Assembly (NCBI GenBank): GCA_930367215.1
Contig: OV884056.1
Location: forward strand, 248,213,127-248,277,126
Reading direction: 5' to 3'
Length of the DNA: 64,000 bases
Source: Pollenia angustigena
Lineage: Eukaryota; Arthropoda; Insecta; Diptera; Polleniidae
A model generated the notes under the pieces. That model was given only the letters and a program-made list of their open reading frames with translations, ran no database searches and was not told where the DNA came from. Positions 35,129-46,254 of the stretch are shown here, one piece after another. Each line of letters opens with the position of its first letter. Position 1 is the stretch's first letter. Made by a program: the position numbers and the translations under genes.

Positions 35129-36934
35129 CAGTGTTCGAAAATAAACACTAAATATCGTTTTTTAATGTTCGGTTCGGTAGATTTGTGGAAAACACAAACG
35201 CTCAATAGTGTTTGTGTTGAAAATCATTAAAAAAACAAGTAAGAGTGCTATATTCCGTTGTGCCGAATCTTATATACCCTTCACCATTGTGCGAGTAGAA
35301 TAGAGAGCAACTGAATAATTTTTACATATACATATACATACATATTTACAATACTTACAACTTCATTATAAATGAAATTTAAAAAGCGATAACTGGTAAA
35401 TATTTTTTTTAAATCGTTTTTAGTTTCTATTTGTTAAAATTATTTCGTTAAATATATGAAATAATAAGGAAGGGTGATAACGAAAATCATATTGGGCATT
35501 ATGCTAGTATATGTAAACAAATACGAAGTAGGGGGGGGGGGGGGGGGTGAGGGGATAGGAAGAAGAGACGACAACCGGATTTGAACTTCGCTTTGCATAA
35601 GGACCCAGAATATATATACTTTATAGGGTGTAGAACCTTCGGTGAAGGGTATAAAAAACAAACTTAATTATAAAAAAAGAGTAATTTTTGGGATTTCAGT
35701 ATTTTGGTCATAACTCTGCTATTTCTTAACCGATTTGACAGATTTATATACCGACGTGTTAAAGAAAAAATTTGCCAGTTATTTTGGCTATAAAACGTGG
35801 ACTCGGGAAGATCTATGGTTCCTGAAAATGGGTATTTTTCAAAAAAAAAATTAATAGTTTGGTCATAACTTTTTCGTATCTGAACCGATTTTCCCGAGTT
35901 TTTCAGAAAATATTTTCTATTAAAAATTTCCGATCTTCTGATATATAAGGCTTAACCATAGGTCATATTACAGTCAAAAAATTCAGGTTTTTATAAAATT
36001 TTTAATACTTTTTGTATGAGAGGTACCACGCCTACTTCTCCAATCCCGCCCACATTTTGTAGGATGGTGTATATTTATAACCTAAATGTTTGTACCTAAT
36101 TGTAAAGCTTTGGCTTTTGCTGTTCTCCAGATATACAGAAAAAAGTAATAAAAATACAACAACCACAAGGGATTTTTTGGAAAAATTAGAGGTAGTCGTG
36201 GGTTTTTGGTCATATCTCAGCCATTGTTGGACCGATCTGGCTGAATTTCAATAGCAAGAAATGGTGGACTATATGTGACATAAATGTAAAACAACGTAGC
36301 CGCTATCATGTCTGGAGTCTCCGGAAAACACATATCAAACGTAAGACGGACAGACGGACGGACGGACGGATATCGTTAAATCAACTTCTCTCCTCATAAG
36401 GACCCAGAATATATGTACTTTATAGGGTCTTAGATCAATATTGTAGAAATTACAAACGGAATGACAGACTTATATATACCCTTTTCCACCTGTGGTGAAG
36501 GGTATAATAACGTTTCCCTGTTAGTCATCTTTCGAACACAAAAATATTACTGTTTTTATCAAACTCAACAAAAGATGTGATCATTTAATTCCGTTCGGTT
36601 TTTTTGAAAATCCACAAACTTCAATGTGTTCGGTTCGGCTCGTTAATGTTCGTCCCTTTTGGCTGGTAAAAAAAAAACATTTTTACAAAAACAAAATACA
36701 CACACGAAAAAACATTAAAGGACATTAAAATATAATGTTTTTCTACAGTATCACTACAATTGTTCTGTTTTTTAACGAAGAACCGAACATTATATAATGT
36801 TCGGTTCTTTCTTGAAAATAGTTACGAACGGTATTAAGGGTTGTGTATGTCTACACAATCACTAAAAAAATAGATATCGTTCCAGGGTGTGTGAGCCGAA
36901 CGTTAAATAATGTACTGTTTATTTTCGAACACTG
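35129..36934. mobile_element. hAT element with another repeat inserted inside
   Basis: The ends CAGTGTTCGAAAATAAACA and TGTTTATTTTCGAACACTG are inverted. The flanking octamers ATTAGATA and ATTAGATG (35121-35128, 36935-36942) match at seven of eight positions. The hAT portion proper is about 520 bp, rich in GTTCGGTTCGG and TGTTCG motifs in both halves. A 1.3-kb dispersed repeat (35226-36508) occupies its centre. Confidence 0.8.
35226..36508. repeat. Dispersed fly repeat, ATACCCTTCACC type
   Basis: Starts AACAAGTAAGAGTGCTATAT, GTGCCGAATCTTATATACCC, TTCACC and closes with GTGGTGAAGGGTATAATAA. An internal GGTGAAGGGTAT at 35640 may mark two joined copies. It includes GACGGACAGACGGACGG-type tracts and ATATGTACTTTATAGGGTC. 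A 17-base G run lies at 35531-35547. Inserted in the hAT 35129-36934. Confidence 0.65.
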
Positions 36935-38137
36935 ATTAGATGTGCTGCTTCTGATTCCTCCAATACCCACGATAAGTGAAAAAAATTTTCCAAGTCAAGT
37001 TTTGTCAAAACTAAAGAAATTTATAGTTTTAATCCTAAACATTTAAACCAAAATATTTTTCAAAAAAATTATTTTATCAGATCTCATTAAACTGTTGAAT
37101 TGATTCAGGGGAGTTCTGGAAATCGAACACGCAAAACGCAAGAATTTGAAAGTTGTTTTTAATACACTTTAAATTTAATTTTTATAATTTTTTATAAAAT
37201 TATAAAATTCTGCTTAATAGAGAAATGTTTGTATGTATAATATTTGTCAATAAAGTTATTTTACTACATAAATCTTATTAAAAAACGACGTTTAAAGTTC
37301 TTGCGTTTTCGATTTCCAGAACATCCCTGATTATGAATTAATTTAAAAATACATATCACATTTTTATGAATTATTTATTTAGTTTTAGATCAAGAATTGT
37401 TATTCTTGTTTTTTACTAATAAACTCCAAATAATGAATAAAATATGTATGTATGCATTTTTAATTATTGAAATTACCTTATTTATAAAAAAAAACTTTAT
37501 TAATCGGTAAACCGATCAAAAACAAAATTAACCGGTTATTAACCGATTAAACCAAAACCTAGTTAATTAATTGAGCGATTAACCGATTAAATCAAAAGCC
37601 TGATTAAATGAATACCTTAATAGACAGGTTGTCTATCATGACCACTTTTTAAAAAACTAAAAGTCAATTTTCACCGCAGCCTTTACTCGAATTTAAATTA
37701 GTTATCGCTGCTGTCAATCAAAGTTCCATTTGAATACTCTTTATCACAGTTGACTCCATAAAGTACAGTGAAATCACTCTTAAGCGGTCACCCCGTTGCG
37801 ACGAAGAAATCATTTAGTTCTTTCGAGAAGACATTCCTGCGTGTACACATTTTAATTGTCCTCTCGGTGTCCGGTCAGACAAGCCAAATAAACCGAAACG
37901 TTGTATTAGGTTACATCCAAATGAGTAGCCTACTAGAAAACAACGCTAAGGTAAAAAAATTCAGTACAAGACGAATACTTCCCTAAGACATTATCAATCT
38001 CGTTCAAAACTGGGTAAAATACGCACAATTTCTGCTCAAATATTCGATGCTCCTGCAAAACTTTCTATATCGTTTGGCAATTCACTTTTAAATAACTGTG
38101 ATTTCCATATAACATTTTAAAAGTCGCCATGTAACTT
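36935..38137. other. AT-rich intergenic stretch, nothing assigned
   Basis: A frame at 37768-37986 looks polar and varied (MKSLLSGHPVATKKSFSSFE) but has no recognised domain, splice sites or neighbours supporting it; not called as a gene. AACCGGTTATTAACCGATTA-type words repeat at 37500-37600. Confidence 0.35.
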
Positions 38138-38138
38138 A

Positions 38139-38292
38139 GTGACCTTTGCAAATGCCAGCTCCAAATGATAATGCGCGATGATAATTGTGTGTCAAGTTTT
38201 TTGCCAAGCTTAATTTGACCTTTGCAAATGCCAGCTCCAAATGATAATGCGCGATGATAATTGTGTGTCAAGTTTTTTGCCAAGCTTAATTT
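38139..38292. repeat. 76-bp tandem duplication
   Basis: GACCTTTGCAAATGCCAGCT and the following 56 bases occur twice in direct succession (from 38141 and 38217) with no difference that I can see, so the duplication is probably recent. Confidence 0.9.
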
Positions 38293-39122
38293 GACATTTC
38301 TTTGTTTCAGTGTTTGATAAATTCAACCATGGTGAGGTACAAAATGGATTAGCGCGTTAAGATTGTTGATGTCTTTACGAAAATGGGCGTTCAAATCAAA
38401 ATGCATTTCGTGCACTTCTTGATTTCTTTGGTCGCCTCAGTAGATTCGTTAACAAGCAAAATCGCCGCATTTGCGCAAATGCGAATCCACGAGTGATTGT
38501 TGAAAAGCCGATGCATCCATAAAGAGAGACTATTTGGTGCGGCTTATGAGCTGGTGGCGTCATCAAGCCGTATCTCTTCGATAATGGAGATGATAACGGA
38601 CTTCTTGTGCCAACTTTTTGAGAGCAAAAAGCACTTTACAATTTTAAAAAAGCACTAAGAAGCACTATTTTGAACAAAAAAAGCGTAAAAAAGCACTTAG
38701 CCATTTTACAACTTATTTAAAAACAAAAAATTTCATTCGGCTGTGCGAATATTATATGCTTCCAAAATTTAAAAAAGGCGTCTGCGTTGATGGGTAACCA
38801 TTTTAATTTAAAATTGTATTTATAATAAATATATTTACATTTGTATATAAACATTTTTAATTGTACTATTTTTATCTTCAATAAAAATATATAATAAGCA
38901 AATTAAAATGGCAGGTTACACAACGCTCGTTATAAAAGCATTTTCTGTCAGCTGTTTTTAATTTATTTAACACTTTGCTTGCACCAAGTTACGGCTCTTT
39001 TTTTGTTTTTAAAGTCTTTGCGTTCTTTTGTACGGTTTCCGACTGCATGATTTTTAACTCTCCAATAAGTTTTTTCTACATGACTCAGAATCGTTGTTTA
39101 TTTTCCCATTCACAATTGCTAA

Positions 39123-39248
39123 CTGTCTGTTCAATTTCGAACGTAGACGTTCGCATAGAATTTTATATGGAAACTATTTTTAAAACTGAGTGTTTTTCAT
39201 ATAAATTTTTTATGCGAACGATAACGTTCGAAATCTTTGAACTGGCAG
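39123..39248. mobile_element. Harbinger-like MITE, CTGCCTG family, copy 2
   Basis: Ends CTGTCTGTTCAA and TTGAACTGGCAG with inner arms CGAACGTAGACGTTCGCATA and TATGCGAACGATAACGTTCG. TAA flanks both sides (39120-39122, 39249-39251). Confidence 0.8.
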
Positions 39249-39311
39249 TAATATTTTCTATTTTTGAAACAATGTCTACATCTTTAAAAAAATGTTTACC
39301 GAAAACAAATA

Positions 39312-39714
39312 CAGTCGGGCCTCGATTATGCGTGATGGTCGGGACCAGCAGCATTACGGATAATCGATTTTCACGGTTAATCGAATAACAATTTTGATTT
39401 TAAATTTTTTTTAATATTTTTATTATTTAACAAGTGAACATTGGTGAACATACATATTTACAATAAAAAAAATTAATTCAAGAAGTTTATGTAAATTTTT
39501 AAATTAAATAAGTATGTATACATTAAATTTTCTAATATATCTATATATTCTAAAATAATCTAATATTTTTCAACTGCCATCAAGGATAATAGAGGTACTC
39601 ACGGTTAATCGAAGCAAACAATTTGAAAAAATTGCAAACAAAAAACAATAGACTGATCTTTGGCCATCACGGTTAATCGGGGTTACCGGATCACGGATAA
39701 TCAAGGCCCGACTG
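39312..39714. mobile_element. Pogo-like MITE, 403 bp
   Basis: The ends CAGTCGGGCCTCGATTATGC and, inverted, CAGTCGGGCCTTGATTATCC are flanked by TA on both sides. CAGT.GGGCCTCGATTA is the terminal motif of pogo/Tigger-type mariner elements. Inside, ACGGTTAATCG recurs in both orientations. No transposase. Confidence 0.88.
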
Positions 39715-40730
39715 TATATCGTTTTTATTACGATTACTAAATATGTTGTCAACGTTAAAAAGTGCAACGTTTTGTAAAATTTCCAAATTGATAGGAAGCC
39801 TAACCCTAACCTCGTAAATAAAGTGTTTAGTAAAACGAATGCAACTTTCTTTTATCACTTTTTTATCATTTTAAATTTTAAAATCTTTACAGGCCTTCTC
39901 AAAATTGTACCCCAAATAGCCAATATCATCTAAATCATCCTCTATATAATCGAAGTTTTCAAAAATGGTAGAAAAAAATAAAAATTGAAAAAAGCACTAA
40001 AGGCACTTACGAAAAATTGAAAAAGCACCAAGTTAGTGCTTGGCACTTAGTTCCTTAGTTTGGTATAATAGATAAAATTTTGGCGCTTTGAGGCATCAAA
40101 AAGCACCATAAATAGTGCCAAAAGCACTAAGTTGGCATCACTGCTTGTGGCCAATAATTGAGGATATGGACCTGGACGATATGTGGTTCCAACAGCATGA
40201 CGCGACTTGCCACACAAAACAAAACAATGGCTCTTTTTAGCGAGAAATTCAATGGCGGTGTTATCTCACGTCGGGGCGATGTTAATTGGACGCCACGATC
40301 ATGTGATGTACTTCTTTCTTTGGAGCTATTTAAAAGCAAAAGTGAACGTCAATAAGCCAAGAACAATTCAAAAGCTAAATGATGAGATCATTTGGCACAT
40401 TAACGATATTGAACCTTAATTATGTCTCAGAATCATTAAGAAAAAATATGGACCATCGGATAGAGGCATGCCACCGAAGCGTTTCTAAAATGATTTATTT
40501 AAATTTAACATGTATATGTAATACCGATTCAAAACTCTTTATGATAATTTTATACAACTGCATACGTGTCTATGTTAATTGTGAATTTGCAAAACAGACC
40601 ATGTTTAAATTAAAAATATAAATTTAAAGATTTCTATTAAATCAAGACTTTATTCATCATTAGAAAATTATTCCTTGTGACAAACTTTTCAATCATACGT
40701 AGCAATTTAAATGATCATAACTCGATTTCA

Positions 40731-41169
40731 GGGGCCTGATTCTGGCAGTCGTGATCGAGTACTTTCTCGCTTTGCAATTTAATATCTTATTATTTCAGTC
40801 AATACTGAACGAATCGCAATTATTTTTTCAGTGTTGTAAAGCAGGGATAACCAAGCCCCGAACTAAGAAAGCCCCGAACGCACGCACACAAAGATATTAT
40901 GTGCTTGTGTGCGGTCGCAGAGGACTGATGATAGTCTGATGTTTTGAAACGATCAAAGTAGTAATATAATGTGAATTGCCGACCGTGTCTGTGTAAAAAA
41001 TACGATTATTGACTGGCTCGCGAGTCTATGGAGTGGTTATCACTGTTGTAAAGCATTAATTTGAGTTTCACTATACTGAACAATAATTTCAATTCGTTCA
41101 GTATCGACTGAAATTAAATTGCTTTCGAATCGAGAAAGTACTCGATCACGACTGCCAGAATTAGGCCCC
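40731..41169. mobile_element. TIR element with CTGGCAGTCGTGATCGAGTA arms
   Basis: GGGGCCTGATTCTGGCAGTC, GTGATCGAGTACTTTCTCG at the left and CGAGAAAGTACTCGATCACG, ACTGCCAGAATTAGGCCCC at the right make a long inverted repeat that also includes CAGTCAATACTGAACGAAT. A hAT MITE (40842-41045) is nested in its loop. Confidence 0.8.
40842..41045. mobile_element. 204-bp hAT MITE
   Basis: The ends CAGGGATAACCA and TGGTTATCACTG are inverted and flanked by the exact 8-bp duplication TTGTAAAG (40834-40841, 41046-41053). It interrupts the TIR element 40731-41169. Confidence 0.88.
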
Positions 41170-41879
41170 CGGACTTCAATCGATTTTAGAATTTCGTTTT
41201 ATTAACATAGCATGCTTTGCAAGTGGACTAGTTACTCAAAAAGCAAGTCTACAACAAATCAAAAATAAAAAAAACAACATTAATTTTGTTTATGTAAAAA
41301 CTCTTGATACTGTCAAACAGCAATACATAAACAAAACAAACAAAAAAAAAAAAAATCATGGCGCACTAAAAATGTAAGCAAATTTTGACACTATCGAGAT
41401 GAACAGCTGATCACTTGCATGTACTTGGTATAAATATACTTTGCTCAAAAATGCAAATGTTTAAACAAATCGCTCGTGATCATAAAGGGGTATTAACTAA
41501 ATTTTTTTTTTTACTTTTTCGAAAAATAGACCTGTTATATTCATATCTACCCGCTGTGAAAAAATCGTGCTATTTTGTCCACTTATTGGTAATGAAACAG
41601 TTGGTTTAAAAATTCTTTTTCGTATGCCTTTAATATTAAATTAAAAATTATTTGAATTTCCTTGAAACTTTTGAAATTTTAAATTATACCCTCTTTATGA
41701 TCCAGTGCGAAATGATGTAGTCTAGTCTTTAATATTTTCAAAATGTGTATATGGGGCACTCCGCGCCAAATATAATGTTTTAAAAATAATGTTTTTTCTA
41801 CAAATTTTGGGATATTTTTAAGTATGTACACTACAAAAGGGCCTTCCTGGTAAATTTAAACATTGTTTTTATTAGTCAG
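41170..41879. repeat. Intergenic stretch with a dispersed repeat (41606-41705)
   Basis: TTCTTTTTCGTATGCCTTTA, ATATTAAATTAAAAA and ACCCTCTTTATGATC reappear in the same order at 45068-45176 in sage intron 1. The rest shows no gene. Confidence 0.5.
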
Positions 41880-42143
41880 CATTTACATTATACGATTTTT
41901 GTCGTTGCGATTCTTAACGTATAGGCAAGAGGGGAGAGGGGAATTAAAAGGGGCGCACAAGCGACTGTACTGTTCGATTCGTTTTGTTCGTTCATTCTTT
42001 CTCTCATTTAACAAATAAATGTATTAATGTTCGGTGGCACCGAAAAAGTTTTAACGACATAAATCGAACAATGTAAATATCAGACCGACTTCAAAAAAGA
42101 AGCGACAATAATCGCAACGACAAAAATCGTATAATGTAATGGA
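41880..42143. mobile_element. MITE with ACATTATACGATTTTTGTCG ends
   Basis: ACATTATACGATTTTTGTCG plus TTGCGATT at the left is exactly inverted at the right (CGACAAAAATCGTATAATGT). Unnamed family; target duplication not clear. Confidence 0.75.
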
Positions 42144-42310
42144 CTTACTCGTTCAAAAGACACTTTTTTAGTTTTTTCTTCACAACTTTCTTAAATGGGT
42201 CCAAATTGGAATTTTTTGTAAAATATTCGTTTTAACATGTTTTTTTTTGCAGAAAAAAGTATAAATCGTGTTTTTGAATTTCGATTTTTTTAAAAATGTT
42301 TAGTTTCATC

Positions 42311-42422
42311 CCCGTACTCATAACCGATTATTGAATTTAACAAAGGTTTATTAAGTTAAATTTTCATAGAAAATTTATTTTGTAAACCTTTACCAATTAA
42401 AAAATATTTTATGAATACGGCA
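42311..42422. mobile_element. Small MITE, CCGTATTCATAAA family, copy 2
   Basis: Left CCCGTACTCATAA, right TTTATGAATACGG, interior with AACAAAGGTTTATTAAG facing TTTGTAAACCTTTACC. Same terminal motif as the copy at 7469-7583. Confidence 0.6.
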
Positions 42423-42558
42423 GTTAAACTTCCATCAATCCAACATATGTTAAGTCCGGTCCGGTATGACAAAATTAGAGCTGGCGGACGGAACAGTTAC
42501 GGCGTAGCAGCCGGAAACATTTACATAATGTAATCTTCATTTATCGCTCCAAATAAAT

Positions 42559-42866
42559 CTGTGGCATTTTGACAGAACATCTCAAGTCGAGATAAGATAC
42601 GATTTAAAGAAATCAACCATTAGAATAAGAAATATAACTTTATGAATCGAGTCAAACGCTTGAAAATCTAGCAAAACCAATGGAAAAGTCTTGTCTATCA
42701 AATTGTGATTGGGTATGCAAAATAGATTTATAACAAAAATGGAAGCCGCACACCACAGCATATATAAAACAAGATCCATCGAAAGGATCAGAAAATAATT
42801 TGTATTATAAGCTGAAGCTGCAACCTGAAACTTAAGAACTGTAAGTGAGAAATCACCAAAAGGCAC
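42559..42866 (-). pseudogene. Possible reverse transcriptase fragment after a CTGTGGC end
   Basis: On the - strand around 42640-42720 the text HNLIDKTFPLVLLDFQAFDS resembles the palm motif of LINE reverse transcriptases (VLLDFSKAFDS), with one residue lost. The remainder is out of frame or unrelated. At 42559 the segment begins with the TIR text CTGTGGCATTTTGACAGAAC shared with 19306. A short, old fragment. Confidence 0.4.
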
Positions 42867-43754
42867 TCAGAATATGCAGCCGAGAAACAGATAAGAAGAT
42901 TCGTCTCATCCGCCTTATAGTCGAGACCCAACTTCCAATTGTTTTAGTCAAAGCAAATACGCCTCTATTCTTTATTTTAAATTTGAAAAAAAAACTAGCC
43001 CATCTAAGAAGTATGGATGTCTTTTAATCGAATAACCCCACAACTACAATTTAATACATGCTAACAGTAACTGATTTGGGTCTAAACTAATTATCTAAAT
43101 CATTTTCTGTCTATGACTTCTTCTCATACGTTTGAAGCAAGTTTATATAAATGAAACATGTGTGATATTGCTTAGTCGAAAAGTGTTCGCCATCTCAGCA
43201 ATGGCGAACATCTAATAATAACCCAGTGTCACATCATCTTACCTACGTATAGAATTAAAACTACACCTGAATTAAAGCGAAATGAGAGCCCTATTCATGC
43301 GTACATGTGTGTATGTTAGTTCAATAATGATGTGTTACAAAAAAAAAAAAAAAAAAAAAAAAAACGAGTGACTTCTCAGCCTGTGAGAATTGAGTGCAAT
43401 TGTTTCGTAGATCCATTCAACTATTTATCCATATTTAATGTATCATTTAACAAACTGAAGTTAAGCTCTACTTTTTTAACGCACGTTTATAATAAAAGAA
43501 TACAAAAATATAGGATTATTGTTAAGAAGAAAACGAAAGTGATGTCTTGAAGAGACTCTACGGAAAATGTTGAAATTAGTTCGCAAACAGATATTGAACC
43601 AGATACAGGTCAAAAGGCGGGCATTTGAATAAAAAAAATTAAACGGTTATGAAATTAAGAAAAAAGTGTAAACTGAAATTTTTATTAAACAAAAATTGTA
43701 ATATTATAAAAAAAAAAAAATTACTAAGAATAACTTACAAAAAAACAAATAAAA
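42867..43754 (+). promoter_or_regulatory. Upstream region of the bHLH gene
   Basis: This stretch must hold the promoter and leader of the gene starting at 43755. Visible items: a TATATAAA at 43144, a small hairpin TTCGCCATCTCAGCAATGGCGAA at 43196-43218, and a 26-base A run at 43339-43364. None fixes the transcription start. Confidence 0.35.
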
Positions 43755-44388
43755 ATGAGCATTAGTGATCATTTAGATAGCAGCACTTTACACCATGATA
43801 TTCGGCAACCCAAAGCACTTTTAGTACAAACTAACACATCAACTGCCGTCAGCGGTACAGTTAAAGATCTTCGAACTGACTACGATTCTGATAATGAGAG
43901 TGAAAAGCCCACACTTTTAGAATTAGGTGTAACTTCGAGTGTACCTAGTAACACGACACAACTACCAACAGTTCCCTACACCAGTGATTATTCTTCAGAT
44001 ATCCATTTGAATAATTCGTATAGCATAAGAGTGCAACCAAATCCCCACATTTATCAAACAGATCATGCACTTTTGTTTCATAATCCCTATAATGGTAGAA
44101 TATCTGCGAATTCACCGCAACAACACGTTACACAACCGTGTCCTTCATCTTCCCCATCGCTAATATCTTTAAATACCGTACCCTATGCGCATCACATACC
44201 ACAGATGGTTTATACCTGGGTAACGCCTCCACCAACCACGAGTTTAACAACAAACGATATTAGTAATAAGTTACCGTCGGAAATTGCACCACCACCGATT
44301 TCTATGACATATTTGGATACTCGAGAGTATGCGATCAGTAAACAAACAAATCCTTCTTGGAAAGAAAAAGCTTTGCAAACGGAAAAAG
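43755..44388 (+). CDS. sage: bHLH transcription factor (sage-like), exon 1
   Basis: Exon 1 of a three-exon gene encoding a 329-residue basic helix-loop-helix protein. The exon supplies residues 1-211 and ends in AAAAAG|GTAACA (phase 1). Its product is hydrophilic, rich in Ser, Thr, Pro, Asn and His, with an acidic DYDSDNESE patch near residue 43 and no membrane segment: the usual disordered activation region of a fly bHLH factor. The start is the only upstream ATG in frame that gives a complete protein, in context AAATAAAAATGA. Joining to exons 2 and 3 keeps the frame open. The bHLH domain is of the type in fly Sage, which acts in the nucleus, with Fork head, on salivary-gland genes; I infer that identity from the domain only. 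Without the splice the frame would stop at 44417. Confidence 0.85.
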
Positions 44389-44428
44389 GTAACACCGATC
44401 ATTTTAGTGAATTATAATTAAAAGTATT

Positions 44429-44556
44429 CAGCTCAATTATGAATAAAAATTCCCCGGGAGTTTTCTCCCTTCTCCCAATTTCCCTATGTAAACTCAATTG
44501 TAAAAATGGGAAAAGGGAAAAAAACTCCCGGGGAATTTGTATTTATAATTGGGCTG
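44429..44556. mobile_element. 128-bp MITE at the start of sage intron 1
   Basis: The arms CAGCTCAATTATGAATA..AATTCCCCGGGAG and CTCCCGGGGAATT..ATTTATAATTGGGCTG fold on each other. ATT flanks both sides, a possible 3-bp duplication. It begins only 40 bp downstream of the splice donor. Confidence 0.75.
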
Positions 44557-45608
44557 ATTGTGTACTCTGTACTTGATAAAAGAATAAAGAAATATTCCAT
44601 CACTCATAAAATTATTACAGTTACTGGCTGTGGGTTATTAAATTCGTTTTCCGTACTGTTAAAATTAAATAGAAATATAGTTATTTATACGAATAATTTA
44701 ATTTTTAACATTTATGTTTGTTATTCAAAAAACAAACTAACAAAAAATAATCTTTTTCCGTATTTAGTTTGATTTTTGTCGGTTAAAATATATTTTTTAA
44801 AAGTAAAAACTATTCAATTTGAACGAATATGCTGTTCAATAAATAAAACATTTTAAAATGAATGTAAAAATCATTTGTTTTAAATGAAATGTAAGTGATC
44901 CGTTTTCTAAATTAATTTTAATTTGTTTAAAATGATTTTTCGTTTGAATTTGAATTGCGACTTAATGCCACCCATGTATAAAGAGCATAGGTCAATAAAG
45001 ATTTAATGCAGGATTTAATAAAGTCGAACCCAAAAACTGTCAAACAGAAAACGAAATTTTGCAGTTAGTACAAAATTCTTTTTCACATGTCTTTAATATT
45101 AAATTAAAAAGTGGTTTGCTTTTCTTAAAAATGTTTGAATTTTAAGTAATATGTACCCTCTTTATGATCAAGCGCTATACTTATGTGTATCAAAATATGA
45201 ACTAACAATCCTAGGCACTGCAGGGGCCAAATTTAAGGATCTTATAAAACCGCCATATTTGTATGGTTGAAATTCTTTAATTTCGCCGGTACAGCGCGTA
45301 GGATGCTCCTAGATGGATCAAATGTATGACCAACCCCACCTTATTTTTCTTCTTAATCATTTATTTCTAGCAAAACTACCCGCTATCTCCATTCCTCAGC
45401 CTAGCTACATACATTTTCCAAGTTTTTATGAATTTTTAAAAAACAAAAATTTCTAAATTTTAATAAAAAATAAATTTTTTTTCAAAAAAAAAATCAGGTT
45501 TCTAAAACGAGTTTTCCTTTCTTAAAGGAAATGCGGAATTTCCGTTTTTTAATAAGCTAAAGCTTTTTGAGTAACGCAAATATATTTTTTTTTTATTTTA
45601 TTCTTATA
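44557..45608. other. Sage intron 1, no gene seen
   Basis: Apart from the dispersed repeat at 45068-45176 (sister of 41606-41705) nothing was recognised. Confidence 0.4.
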
Positions 45609-45618
45609 TTTTATTTTT

Positions 45619-45690
45619 TATTTTTTAATTCCCTAAGTTACACCCCGCGAAGCTCTGCGCTTGTCTGCAGGAATGAAACCAGAGTCCATT
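45619..45690 (-). repeat. SINE fragment, third copy of the 62.2-62.6 kb family
   Basis: CCGCGAAGCTCTGCGCTTGT, CTGCAGGAATGAAACCAGAG match the body of the tandem SINE at 62196-62572. The tRNA-like head is missing; the text runs directly into an inverted 20-bp repeat array. Confidence 0.65.
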
Positions 45691-45975
45691 GCAATTCAGA
45701 AATTGTCAATTGTAATTCAGAAAGCGTCAATTGTTATTCAGAATATAATAAAAATACAACAAAATATATACGAATATATATTAATATATTTAGCTCTTTG
45801 GTGCACATTTTTTTATTTTTTTGTTATAATAAAATTTGTAATAAATTTTCTTTGCTTTCTGAATTACAATTGACAATTTCTGATTTACAATTGACGCTTT
45901 CTGAATTACAATTGACTAATCTGAATTACAATTGGCCCTTTCTGAATTACAACTGACTAATCTGAATTACAAAGG
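45690..45975. repeat. Inverted 20-bp repeat arrays (AATTGWMAWTTTCTGAATTAC)
   Basis: The left arm (45690-45745) has three units of CAATTGTAATTCAGAAA orientation; the right arm (45855-45975) has about six units of TTTCTGAATTACAATTGAC orientation. Between them lie about 110 bp of AT-rich DNA. The arms could form a long hairpin. The translated SELQLT repeats are not a protein. Confidence 0.8.
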
Positions 45976-46254
45976 TGTAGCACAGTGTAATTAATCGAAT
46001 CTTATTCTAATTCTTAAGTTTACGTCCTGCCAATGGCGTACGAATTTGCTCTTATTCACTGTTCCTGCTCATATAGGCAGTGGCGGATTAAGGTCTGCTC
46101 GCTTCCCAGGGACACTTTGCTATGTCGCCCTTATTAATTATATTATCAAAAAAAAAAAAAAAAAAAAAACATATCTGTGGCATCTTAAGTCGAGATAATA
46201 TTGCAAAAAAGTTTTTAAGAAAAATCTCGGTGAAAAATTATTTTTATGAAATAA

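Larger units (their letters stand above)
38608..40143 (+). mobile_element. hAT-like element, CAGTGATGCC family, copy 2
   Basis: The left end starts at GTGCCAACTTTTTGAGAGCA, lacking the outer CAGTGAT; the right end is AAGTTGGCATCACTG. The octamer CTTGTGGC after the right end corresponds to CTTGTG before the left, and joining the flanks restores the mariner text, so this is an insertion with a small loss at the left junction. Longer than copy 1 because it carries two MITEs (39123-39248, 39312-39714). Confidence 0.8.
38324..40470 (+). pseudogene. Mariner-family transposase relic split by a hAT insertion
   Basis: The 5' part (38330-38600) recalls the relic at 30575: CGTTCAAATCAAAATGCATT (there Asn-Gln-Asn-Ala) and the start ATGGTGAGGTACAAAATGGA, now with a stop at codon 7. 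A large internal piece is missing: the text jumps to a segment reading ETIWCGL..AGGVIKPYLFDNG in mixed frames. A hAT (38608-40143) then interrupts. The 3' part (40145-40470) resumes with DLDDMWFQQHDATCH, carrying the second catalytic Asp, then WTPRSCD and WSYLKAKVNVNKPRTIQKLN. Multiple stops and frameshifts; not functional. Same group as the element at 30575. Confidence 0.85.

Noticed and set aside
37768..37986. 72-codon frame with a plausible composition
   Set aside because: No recognised domain, no splice signals joining it to another frame, and no conservation evidence available.
45567..45956. 129-codon frame with SELQLT repeats resembling a repeat protein
   Set aside because: The repeats are the 20-bp inverted array read in one frame; the N-terminal half is low-complexity AT sequence and a SINE fragment.
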